From contig JAJYWN010000034.1 of assembly GCA_021791495.1 (NCBI GenBank), forward strand, positions 22,953 through 86,952: a DNA stretch of 64,000 bases. Reading direction: 5' to 3'. The stretch is from Bacillota bacterium (GTDB lineage Bacteria; Bacillota; Sulfobacillia; JAJYWN01). Shown piece after piece: positions 17,762 to 24,798 of this stretch (positions are counted from its first letter, which is position 1; each line of letters opens with the position of its first letter). The notes beneath the pieces are model-generated. The model saw only the letters and a program-made list of their open reading frames with translations. It searched no databases and had not been told where the DNA came from. A program made the position numbers and the translations under genes.

Positions 17762-17767
17762 TCAATA
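17736..17767 (-). promoter_or_regulatory. Candidate promoter and palindromic operator for the antitoxin-TIR gene
   Basis: A perfect inverted repeat TATTGAC-AAC-GTCAATA spans 17751-17767. On the minus strand it overlaps a -35-like TTGACG (17765-17760), followed after 18 bases by a -10-like TACTAT (17741-17736). An operator overlapping the -35 box is what an autoregulated antitoxin would use. The promoter sits inside the toxin fragment. Confidence 0.4.
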
Positions 17768-17831
17768 TAATGCGTTCGACAAAGAAGGATGGGGAGACTG
17801 GCGCGGGGGAGGAAAAGCAGTACCCAGAGGA

Positions 17832-19331
17832 CTAGACCCGGCGCGTCTTCCAACGGCCGCTGCGGAATCTCGCGTAGATGAAGACCGCCCGCACCGACTG
17901 GTCGATGTCGAAAGCGGCCCAGGCGCCTTTGACGCCCCAGTGCCAGCCGTGTACGAACACGACCGCCAAGACGACCCGCAGCCCCAGCACGGTAACCAGT
18001 GTCGAGACGAAAGGCCAGACCGTGTCGCCCGCACCCCGTAACCCGCCCGACAGTATCTGCTGGTCCGTCTGGCCGATGAGGCCGAAGGTGCCCACTTGGA
18101 GAGCGATGACACCCGCGGCGATGACCACGGCATCGTTGGTGTACAGACGCATGATCAAGGGAGCGGCGGTGAAGAAGAGGACGATAAGGGTAACCGAGGA
18201 GATGACGCCGAAGCGGTGCGCTTCCCAGCCGCTGCGCTCCGCCTCGCGCGGACGCTTGGCGCCTAGATTCTGCCCGACCAGTGTGGTCGCGGCCACGCCC
18301 AGCCCCTGCCCGGGCATCATCGTCAGGTTCATGATGTTCTGCACGATCTGGTGGGCGGCGAAACCTTCGGTGCCCAGACCGGCCATGACCTTGGTCAAGA
18401 TGGTGAAGCCCGTCCGGAACACCATCTGTTCGCCGGCCGCCGGCAGCCCCAAATTGGCGATGCGCCGCAAAATGCCCCAGTTCAGCTTATAGGAGCCCTT
18501 CAGCGAGAACCGGAGGACGTGCTTGCCGCTCATAATGGTACTGGCCGCGAGGCAGAAGGCCACGAAGCGCGCCATCCCGGCCGCCACGGCGGCGCCCACC
18601 GCTCCCAGGGCGGGCAGTCCGAACATCCCGTAGATCAACGGGAAGCCGAACACCACGACCAGCGCATCGGCGGTCATGTTCACCCGCATTGGGGTACGCG
18701 TATCGCCCGAGCCACGGAGGGTTGAGTTTATGCTGAGGGTCAACGTGTTGAAGGCCAGTGTGGCCATGATAATCTGGCAGTACCGCGTCGCCACGTCGAC
18801 GATGTCCGGGCCCGCGCCCATAAAAAGCACCAGATCGCGCGAGAAGACGTACCCAAGGACCGAGAAGGCGATGGCCAAAAGGACATTGATCAGAATGGTC
18901 TGTCTGGTGACCTCGTTGGCTTCTTCAGGGTTATCGGCGCCGATGGCACGGGCCACCATGGCGGTGGCGCCCACGTTCAGGGCCTGAAAGACGGCCAGAG
19001 CAAGGAAAACAGGCTGCGTGGTGATGCCGACCGCCGCCACGGCCGCCGGACCCACGCGGCCGACCATGATGAGGTTGATGACTTGGATGAAGCTGGAAAA
19101 GGCCATCTCGGCCACGGCGGGCAGGGCCAGGTCGAGGACCCGCCGGCGGATGGCTCTCGTAGAAGCTTCGGCGGTTGCATCGCCGTCGCGGGGCCGAAGG
19201 TTTGGCTTTATTGTAGTGGTCGAGAGTGTGTAAGGCTCCGCCAGACCGACGCCGCTGGGGATGGCGCAGCTTGCGGTGGCACTGTCGGCGCGCTCTGCTT
19301 CAGGCACGGTGTGTGTGTCGTGTTCAGCCAT
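17832..19331 (-). CDS. MATE-family efflux transporter (copy 1)
   Basis: The 499-residue protein has about 12 hydrophobic helices and the MATE pattern, including MVGRVGPAAVAAVGITTQP, GSGDTRTPM and GGLRGAGDTVWP near symmetrical positions of the two halves. It carries a polar N-terminal extension of about 60 residues. It would export drugs or metabolites using an ion gradient. A close paralogue lies just upstream on the same strand, indicating tandem duplication. Confidence 0.9.
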   Translation of the reverse strand: MAEHDTHTVPEAERADSATASCAIPSGVGLAEPYTLSTTTIKPNLRPRDGDATAEASTRAIRRRVLDLALPAVAEMAFSSFIQVINLIMVGRVGPAAVAAVGITTQPVFLALAVFQALNVGATAMVARAIGADNPEEANEVTRQTILINVLLAIAFSVLGYVFSRDLVLFMGAGPDIVDVATRYCQIIMATLAFNTLTLSINSTLRGSGDTRTPMRVNMTADALVVVFGFPLIYGMFGLPALGAVGAAVAAGMARFVAFCLAASTIMSGKHVLRFSLKGSYKLNWGILRRIANLGLPAAGEQMVFRTGFTILTKVMAGLGTEGFAAHQIVQNIMNLTMMPGQGLGVAATTLVGQNLGAKRPREAERSGWEAHRFGVISSVTLIVLFFTAAPLIMRLYTNDAVVIAAGVIALQVGTFGLIGQTDQQILSGGLRGAGDTVWPFVSTLVTVLGLRVVLAVVFVHGWHWGVKGAWAAFDIDQSVRAVFIYARFRSGRWKTRRV

Positions 19332-19492
19332 GTGTTCTGCTCTGAGCTCTTTTCCCCGAAAAACTACAAAAACGGCTTCTTCGCTTAGCGAAAGAAAAGT
19401 CCTCCCGCAGCGTTATGTCTAAATTGCTGGTTCTTCACCCAGAAGACCTGCGCTTCCAGGTGTAGCGGGTACCCTTGCGATTGGTTGGATGG

Positions 19493-20908
19493 TCAAACCC
19501 GGGCGTACCGCCAACGATCGCTTCTAAACCGGAAGTATAGGAAGAGCCCGCGGGCGGCTTGGTCCACGTCCCAGGCGATCCACGCTCCCACCACACCCAC
19601 GTGCCAGATCTGGACCAGGAGCACCGCCAGGGTGACGCGGATCCCCAGGACCGAGAAGAAGGTGGAGTAGAGAGGCCAGGCCGTATCCCCCGCGCCGCGC
19701 AGGCCGCCCGAAAAGATCTGTTGCCCCGTTTGCCCAGGCAGCCCCAGGGTTCCCACTTTCAAGGCGATCACACCGCTGGCGATGACAACGGCGTCGTCGG
19801 TGTAGAGCCGCATGATCCACGGCGCCCCGAAGAAGAAGAGCGCGGCGATGGCCGCCGAGATATACAGGCCATACCTGTGGGCTTCCCACCCGCTGCGTCC
19901 GGCGGCCTCGGGTCGGCGTGCCCCCAAACCCTGCCCCACCAGAGTGGTGGCCGCCACTCCCAACCCCTGGCCCGGCATCATGGTGAGGTTCATGATGTTG
20001 GTCACGATCTGGTGGGCGGCGAACCCTTCCGTGCCCAGGCCGGCCATGACCCTTGTCAAGATGGCGAAGCCGGTGCGGAAGACCATCTGCTCACCGGCGG
20101 CGGGCAGGCCGAGTCTGGCCACGCGCCGCAGGGTACGGAAATCCAGGGTGTAACGGCCCCGCGAGGCGAAGTGCAACGCGTACCTGCCGCTCAGGACCGC
20201 CCCCGCCGCCAGGCTGAAGGTGACGAAGCGGGCGATGCCGGCGGCGATGCCGGCGCCGAGGACGCCCAGAGCGGGGAGGCCCAGCTTGCCGTAGATGAGG
20301 GGATAACCCAGAATGACCACCAGGATATTGGCGATCATGTTCACGCGCATGGGAGTCCTGGTGTCGCCGGCCCCGCGCAAGGTAGAGGTGATGCTCATGC
20401 TCAGGGTATTGAAGGCCAGGGTGGCCATGATGATCTGGCAGTAGGTGGTGGCGGAATCCACAATGTCGGGGCCGGCACCCATCAGGAGGACTAGGTTACG
20501 GGAAAAGAAGAAGCCCAGGACGGACAGCCCGGCCGACAAGAGTACGTTCACCAGGATGGTCTGGCGCGTCACCCAGTTCGCTTCGTCCCAGTTACCGGCC
20601 CCCACGGCCCGGGCCACCATGGCCGTGGCGCCGACGTTCAGAGCCTGGAACACCGCCAACGCCAGGAAAACGGGCTGGGTGGTGATGCCGATGGCCGCCA
20701 CGGCGGCCGGGCCCACGCGCCCTACCATGACCATGTTGATCACCTGAATGAGGCTGGAGAAGCCCATCTCGGCGATGGCGGGCCACGCCAGTTCCAATAC
20801 CTGGCGGCGGATGGCCCGGGGCGTCGGTTCGCCGGGGCCGGGAGTCGGAAGCCCGCCGGAGGGGTTTGATGGGACTTCTGGGACAGATTCCGTTTCGTTG
20901 TTGGCCAT
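19493..20908 (-). CDS. MATE-family efflux transporter (copy 2)
   Basis: The 471-residue protein (start at MANNETESVPEV) is clearly homologous along its whole length to the neighbouring MATE protein: both share MVGRVGPAAVAA, ALNVGATAMVARA, LRGAGDTRTPM or a one-residue variant, and MPGQGLGVAATTLVGQ. The open frame extends 44 codons further upstream, but that part is unlike MATE proteins. The N-terminal extension here is shorter and Pro/Gly-rich. The two may have split substrates or form alternative pumps. Confidence 0.9.
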   Translation of the reverse strand: MANNETESVPEVPSNPSGGLPTPGPGEPTPRAIRRQVLELAWPAIAEMGFSSLIQVINMVMVGRVGPAAVAAIGITTQPVFLALAVFQALNVGATAMVARAVGAGNWDEANWVTRQTILVNVLLSAGLSVLGFFFSRNLVLLMGAGPDIVDSATTYCQIIMATLAFNTLSMSITSTLRGAGDTRTPMRVNMIANILVVILGYPLIYGKLGLPALGVLGAGIAAGIARFVTFSLAAGAVLSGRYALHFASRGRYTLDFRTLRRVARLGLPAAGEQMVFRTGFAILTRVMAGLGTEGFAAHQIVTNIMNLTMMPGQGLGVAATTLVGQGLGARRPEAAGRSGWEAHRYGLYISAAIAALFFFGAPWIMRLYTDDAVVIASGVIALKVGTLGLPGQTGQQIFSGGLRGAGDTAWPLYSTFFSVLGIRVTLAVLLVQIWHVGVVGAWIAWDVDQAARGLFLYFRFRSDRWRYARV

Positions 20909-21049
20909 GGACCTTTGCCCGTATATTTCCTCGTATGGTCTTTTATGCCAGCGTGCTATGGGTCGGGTGTTTCGCCCTCGGCGTGGGAAGTCCTCCAGGC
21001 GTTGACATCTTCCGGGCGACTGGTGTAACATCTGAAACAATACAGGTCA

Positions 21050-21440
21050 CAAAGAGCTACAAGGCGATGATCAGGAGAGTAAGTTGCCGCCGCCGCCAAA
21101 AGCGAGAGGCCGAACGGTGCGAGGGACTCCGGCGAGGCGATTGAAGTTCACCTGTGAGCCGCGGGCTGAAACAGGGATCCGCCATCGGCGGTGACTTGGA
21201 GTAGGATCCGACGGGTTCCCCCGTTACCGGGACAGGACATACGGTCGGCGAAAGCGGTTCTATGGCTCAGTCGTCCGGCCCGTGTCTGAGGAGTTGGGCT
21301 GGGAACCGGCAACCGATTGCCGGCAACCGGCGCGTTCTCTGCTTTCCAGGGGTGAAGGCGTCGGGAAGCGCATTCCGGCCAAACAGGGTGGTACCGCGGG
21401 TGAGTAGGATGCCCGTCCCTTTCGAGGGACGGGCTTTTTG
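21050..21440 (+). promoter_or_regulatory. T-box leader with a Phe specifier codon
   Basis: The T-box sequence AGGGTGGTACCGCG is at 21385-21398, followed by a terminator. Upstream, the Stem I region has GAGAGTAAG (S-turn side) and GAAG-TTC-ACC at 21143-21152, placing TTC (Phe) at 21147-21149 in the usual specifier context. Uncharged tRNA-Phe would stabilise the antiterminator and turn on the downstream pheA and aroF-type genes, which fits their role in phenylalanine supply. The 5' boundary is approximate. Confidence 0.9.
21411..21439 (+). terminator. Regulated terminator of the T-box leader
   Basis: GCCCGTCCCT and AGGGACGGGC pair perfectly around a TTCG tetraloop and are followed by TTTTT. 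Confidence 0.95.
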
Positions 21441-21491
21441 CTGGAACGAATCGATTTCCACAGTTACTGGAGGGGTAAAGTCCATGGGGTT

Positions 21492-22322
21492 TTGAGGCTT
21501 GGAGCATACGCAGGTGAACCGGGCGGGTACGATGAGGCGGCGGCCATCTTTCTACAAGACAACGGGCACGACCGCGGTTTGACCGTACCATGTCGGACGA
21601 TGGCCGAAGTTTTCGCCCGGGTCGGTGACGGGTCGGCGGTCTACGGCGTCGTCCCGGTGGATAACTCGCTCGCCGGCAGCACGGGGGAATCCTACGATCT
21701 CTTGTTGGGTGCCGCCGGCGCCCTGACCATCACCGGCGAGACCGTGGTGAATGTCGATCACTGTCTGCTCGGGCTGGTAGGGACCCGGTTGGACCGCGTC
21801 AGAGAAGTGCGCGGGCACCCGCGGGACCTGGCCCAGTGCGAGCCCTATCTGGCTCAGCTGGGAGTCGAACTGGTGCCGCACTACAGCGCCGAGGGCGCTG
21901 CCAAACATGTCAAGATGTGGGGTTCGCCCGAAGTGGCCGCCGTCGGTCCGGCGGCGGCGGCCGCCGTCTATGGCCTCAGCATATTGGCCAGCGGTGTGCA
22001 GACCAACCCCCACAATTTCACCCGCTACGTCCGCATCGAGCCGGCTTCGCGGCCGCGCGGGGAGCGTAACAAGACCGTGCTGGCTCTGGGCTTGGAGCAC
22101 ACTCCCGACTCGCTCTTCCTGGCCTTGTCTTCAGTCGCCTGTCGAGGCATCAACCTGACGAAGATCGAATCCCGTCCCATCCAGCGCGACCCATACCAGT
22201 TCATTTTCCTCTTGGAGTTCGAAGGGCACATCGATGACTGGCAGGTCAAGCAGGCCCTGGATGAACTCAAGGCCAAGACCACCATGCTGCGGGTCCTCGG
22301 CTCATACGCGGTGGGAGAGTGA
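21492..22322 (+). CDS. pheA: Prephenate dehydratase, T-box controlled copy
   Basis: The 276-residue protein has a PDT domain (LGAYAGEPGGYDEAA, then VVPVDNSLAGSTGESYDLL) and a C-terminal ACT domain with the Phe-binding ESRP motif (KIESRPIQRDPYQFIFLLEF). The catalytic TRF motif of PDT reads NFTRY here. It makes phenylpyruvate from prephenate, or works on arogenate. The start is uncertain: TTG 21492 is far (16 bases) from GGAGGGG, while ATG 21484 is perfectly spaced but hits TGA after Met-Gly-Phe. One missing T in the run at 21490-21493 would join ATG to the gene. The next gene starts six bases after the stop. Confidence 0.85.
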   Translation: MRLGAYAGEPGGYDEAAAIFLQDNGHDRGLTVPCRTMAEVFARVGDGSAVYGVVPVDNSLAGSTGESYDLLLGAAGALTITGETVVNVDHCLLGLVGTRLDRVREVRGHPRDLAQCEPYLAQLGVELVPHYSAEGAAKHVKMWGSPEVAAVGPAAAAAVYGLSILASGVQTNPHNFTRYVRIEPASRPRGERNKTVLALGLEHTPDSLFLALSSVACRGINLTKIESRPIQRDPYQFIFLLEFEGHIDDWQVKQALDELKAKTTMLRVLGSYAVGE

Positions 22323-22327
22323 GCCCC

Positions 22328-23170
22328 ATGGGAAAAGTACAGCCTTTCAGGCTGGCCAGCCGCCAAGTGTGGCCAGGCCAGACCGTGGTGGATTGCGGCG
22401 GAGTGAAGTTCGGCGGTGAGAAAGTGGTCTTGATCGCCGGGCCGTGCACCGTGGAAAATCTCGACATGTTGCTGGAGGCTGCACGCGCGGCCAAAGCGGC
22501 CGGGGCGGTGATGCTCCGGGGCGGTGTGTTCAAGCCGCGCACCTCGCCGTACAGTTTCAAGGGACTGGGCGAGGAAGGGCTGGCGCTGCTGGCTGAGGCC
22601 CGGCGGCAGACCGGTCTCCGGGTGGTGACGGAAGTCATGGAGCCCGAGGAGGTCGGAGCGGTGGCCGCTCACGCGGACATGCTCCAAATCGGGACGCGCA
22701 GCATGTCAAACTTCAGTCTTCTGAAGGAAGTGGGCCGGCAGCGAAAGCCGGTGATGCTGAAGAGAGGCATGATGTCGACCTTGAGCGAGTGGCTCCAAGC
22801 TGCCGAGTATATCATGACCTACGGAAACACACAGGTGGTCCTGTGCGAGCGCGGCATCCGGACCTTCGAAACCTATACCCGTAACACGCTGGATCTCAGC
22901 GCGGTGCCGGCGGTCAAGGCCATGAGCCACCTACCGGTCATGATCGACCCCAGCCACGGCACCGGGCGGAGCGACTTGGTGACCCCCATGGCCATGGCGG
23001 CCGTGGCGGCGGGCGCCGACGCGGTGATGGTCGAAGTCCATCCGGAGCCGGCCAAAGCCCTTTGCGACGGGGACCAGTCTCTTGACCCACGCCAGTTGGA
23101 CCGGTTGGCAGAGCGCTTGGCGGCCGTGGCGGGTGCCGTGGGGCGCCGGCTACATGAGCCTGTGGCCTAG
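22328..23170 (+). CDS. 3-deoxy-D-arabino-heptulosonate-7-phosphate (DAHP) synthase
   Basis: The 280-residue protein is a type I-beta DAHP synthase: LIAGPCTVEN, RGGVFKPRTSPYSFKGLGEE, VMLKRGM and MIDPSHGTGRSDL carry the PEP-, E4P- and metal-binding residues. It performs the first step of the shikimate pathway. No N-terminal ACT or C-terminal chorismate mutase domain is present, so allosteric control would have to come from elsewhere, and the T-box gives control by Phe-tRNA charging. ATG 22328 follows GGGAGAG by 8 bases. Confidence 0.9.
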   Translation: MGKVQPFRLASRQVWPGQTVVDCGGVKFGGEKVVLIAGPCTVENLDMLLEAARAAKAAGAVMLRGGVFKPRTSPYSFKGLGEEGLALLAEARRQTGLRVVTEVMEPEEVGAVAAHADMLQIGTRSMSNFSLLKEVGRQRKPVMLKRGMMSTLSEWLQAAEYIMTYGNTQVVLCERGIRTFETYTRNTLDLSAVPAVKAMSHLPVMIDPSHGTGRSDLVTPMAMAAVAAGADAVMVEVHPEPAKALCDGDQSLDPRQLDRLAERLAAVAGAVGRRLHEPVA

Positions 23171-23232
23171 CTCCACGGCAAACCCGTGGGGCTGTGGATG
23201 AGCATGGGACAGCGAAGCGCATGAAAAAGGAT

Positions 23233-23269
23233 GGAAAAAGGGCTCCCCTATCTGGGGAGCCCTTTTTCC
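23233..23269 (+). terminator. Terminator of the pheA-DAHP synthase operon
   Basis: GGAAAAAGGGCTCCCC and GGGGAGCCCTTTTTCC pair perfectly over 16 bp with a 5-base loop. The A and T runs make it bidirectional in principle. Confidence 0.95.
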
Positions 23270-23306
23270 GCGGGAGGTGGAGATTCCTATCGGCCCTCTC
23301 GGTTGG

Positions 23307-23385
23307 GCCAGTGGTATATCGTCATCTTTAACAGAAAACCCGCCTCGCCGGCTCATCTCTGAGCAGGGGCGGGTTCACCACTGGC
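23307..23385. ncRNA. Nested three-stem structure, possible RNA element
   Basis: Three nested perfect pairings occur in 79 bases: GCCAGTGG with CCACTGGC (outer), AACCCGCC with GGCGGGTT (middle) and GCTCA with TGAGC (inner). There is no gene in the region. A second, imperfect hairpin follows (GGTACCAC with GTGGTATCC, about 23449-23478). The family is not recognised and the transcribed strand is unknown. Confidence 0.4.
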
Positions 23386-23493
23386 TCCAGCAGATCGAGG
23401 TGACCAGGTTACAGATCTGCTTTCATAGCTTCCCTCTGTTACCTCCAAGGTACCACATTCTCGAGGCGAGTGGTATCCATGAAAGGAAGGAGT

Positions 23494-23513
23494 GTGTTAA
23501 CAAAGTGTTAACA
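23494..23513. repeat. Two direct copies of GTGTTAACA, one helical turn apart
   Basis: GTGTTAACA is at 23494-23502 and again at 23505-23513, giving an 11-base period; each copy contains the palindrome GTTAAC. Same-face spacing suggests a binding site for a regulator. Confidence 0.6.
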
Positions 23514-23526
23514 GATGGCCGACCTC

Positions 23527-23829
23527 CTATTCCTTCCTTGGAAAGGCGTTCTGGCCCGTCAGGAGGGTGGACATGCCGGCGATGACGTAGGCGATGCGGA
23601 TGGTCTCCGTGATCTCGGCCTCCGTCGCCCCGGCCCTCCGGGCCTGGTTAGATAGGCTTTCCACGCCACGGGCGGCGCCGTGGGTGGCGTCGAGGGCCAT
23701 CGAGATCAGAGCCTTGGTCTTCTGGTCCAGCGCACCTGAGCCCATGGCCGCGGCGTACAGGGGTTCAATGGCCTTGGCCAGGACGGGATCATTTTGCTCG
23801 ACAGCGGCGAGGAATGGGGGCAGCGCCAT
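23527..23829 (-). CDS. Carboxymuconolactone decarboxylase/AhpD-like protein without redox cysteines
   Basis: The 100-residue protein has the CMD-family helix pair: LDQKTKALISMALDATHG, then ARRAGATEAEITETIRIAYV. In AhpD the motif ExxCxxCxxxH supplies peroxidase activity; here the region reads DATHGAARGVES and contains no cysteine anywhere. The fold should be retained but thiol peroxidase activity cannot be. Members like this are often annotated only by family. It is a single gene with its own likely promoter to the right. Confidence 0.75.
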   Translation of the reverse strand: MALPPFLAAVEQNDPVLAKAIEPLYAAAMGSGALDQKTKALISMALDATHGAARGVESLSNQARRAGATEAEITETIRIAYVIAGMSTLLTGQNAFPRKE

Positions 23830-23904
23830 TTCGGGTTACTCCTTTGGGGTTACTGTGTCTCCTGGTATTATTGCCGGAACGGCCCATTTCCTCGCCCCAA
23901 CCCC

Positions 23905-23933
23905 TTGCCATCCCATATGCACCCGTGTATAAT
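23905..23933 (+). promoter_or_regulatory. Strong sigma-A type promoter
   Basis: TTGCCA (23905-23910) and a perfect TATAAT (23928-23933) are separated by exactly 17 bases. The expected transcript begins near 23940 with a hairpin GTCCGG...CCGGAC (about 23943-23965). Confidence 0.75.
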
Positions 23934-23997
23934 CATGACGTTGTCCGGCCGGGGTAGGACCGGACGGGAGAAGGCAAGGAGAAAGGAGGGTTGGCTG

Positions 23998-24072
23998 GTG
24001 GCCTGGATCACGATGCGCATCCGGAACAGAATAATGGCCGGTTGGGGCGTGGCCCGGGCTGTTCTCGGCTGA
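23998..24072 (+). CDS. 24-residue peptide ORF behind a strong promoter and RBS
   Basis: A GTG start lies 8 bases after AAAGGAGG and encodes a 24-residue cationic, Trp-containing peptide beginning MAWITMRIRNRIM. It is followed by a 14-base perfect palindrome AAGTCACGTGACTT and, 75 bases on, a terminator. The whole transcript would be about 235 bases. It could be a leader peptide, a small toxin-like protein or a small RNA with an incidental ORF. Confidence 0.4.
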   Translation: MAWITMRIRNRIMAGWGVARAVLG

Positions 24073-24146
24073 CCCCCACGAAAGTCACGTGACTTCGGCT
24101 TTCGCTGCCTGAGGAACGTGCGACGGTGTGAATCTGGAATTACCCA

Positions 24147-24174
24147 AGGCCCGGGGTAACCACCCGGGCCTTTT
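24147..24174 (+). terminator. Terminator of the short transcript
   Basis: GGCCCGGG and CCCGGGCC pair perfectly and are followed by TTTT. It lies about 200 bases before the next gene, so it ends or attenuates the transcript from the promoter at 23905-23933. Confidence 0.85.
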
Positions 24175-24184
24175 CGCGCGCTCT

Positions 24185-24199
24185 TGGCACGGATAATGC
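24185..24199 (+). promoter_or_regulatory. Candidate sigma-54 promoter
   Basis: TGGCACGGATAATGC matches the -24/-12 consensus TGGCACG-N4-TTGC at all but one fixed position, with GG and GC correctly spaced. It points toward the small gene at 24372. No enhancer-binding activator gene is in this window. Confidence 0.45.
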
Positions 24200-24371
24200 G
24201 AAGACTTTGCCGTGGGTAGCTGGACACGGCGAGGGGCCGCGGACGCACAATGAACCCGTTGGTGGAAGGGAGGAACTTCCAGAAATGAAGACTGGAATCA
24301 GGGAACTCTTGGGTGTTCGCTCTCGTATAGGGAGCTGTGAAACAGAGGAGCCGCAAGGAGGTGAAAGAGAC

Positions 24372-24605
24372 GTGGAGATAATCGAAGTCCTCTACACTGG
24401 AGAGCTGAGCTCACAGGTGGTAGAATACGTGCACTCATCGCCGGAGTCCCAGATCATCGGGACCATTCCGCTCATCGTCAAGACGAAGGAAGGGTCCGAT
24501 CTTCTGGCAGGTTTGTTGAAAGCTATCAGCTACTCTTCCATGTCTGTGAGTCACGTGAAGTTGCACCGCCGACCCGTCAGGCAGCTGGCTGCCCGTACGG
24601 CTTAA
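24372..24605 (+). CDS. Small protein of unknown function
   Basis: The 77-residue protein begins VEIIEVLYTGELSSQVVEY and ends in a basic tail. A perfect AAGGAGGTGA lies 7 bases before this GTG (10 from GGAGG). An in-frame ATG at 24284 behind GGGAGG would add 29 residues and cannot be excluded. The pattern is of alternating strands and helices without catalytic motifs. It is separated from the downstream radical SAM gene by a strong hairpin, so the two may not be co-expressed. Confidence 0.5.
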   Translation: MEIIEVLYTGELSSQVVEYVHSSPESQIIGTIPLIVKTKEGSDLLAGLLKAISYSSMSVSHVKLHRRPVRQLAARTA

Positions 24606-24692
24606 GCCGCCGCCACCACGGCCTAGACCGACCGAATCACCGCGGGGGGCGCGCGGGCCCGGGACCTTGCAGGAAAAGCAAGGAAAACAGTC

Positions 24693-24729
24693 GAAGGCCG
24701 GGAGGAGTGAAGCGCTCCTCCGGGCCTTC
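24693..24729 (+). terminator. Hairpin terminator before the radical SAM gene
   Basis: GAAGGCCGGGAGGAG and CTCCTCCGGGCCTTC pair over 15 positions with one G-G mismatch. The tail TTGTCT is a weak U tract. Confidence 0.6.
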
Positions 24730-24798
24730 TTGTCTCCGTCGGACGAAGCCGTGAATTCGCCCGCCCCATTGTGGGCAGAAGAGAGCTTTGACGGAGGG

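Noticed and set aside
19331..19493. Terminator between the two MATE genes
   Set aside because: Only a 5-bp stem (TTCGC/GCGAA) with an interrupted T run some distance away; too weak to call.
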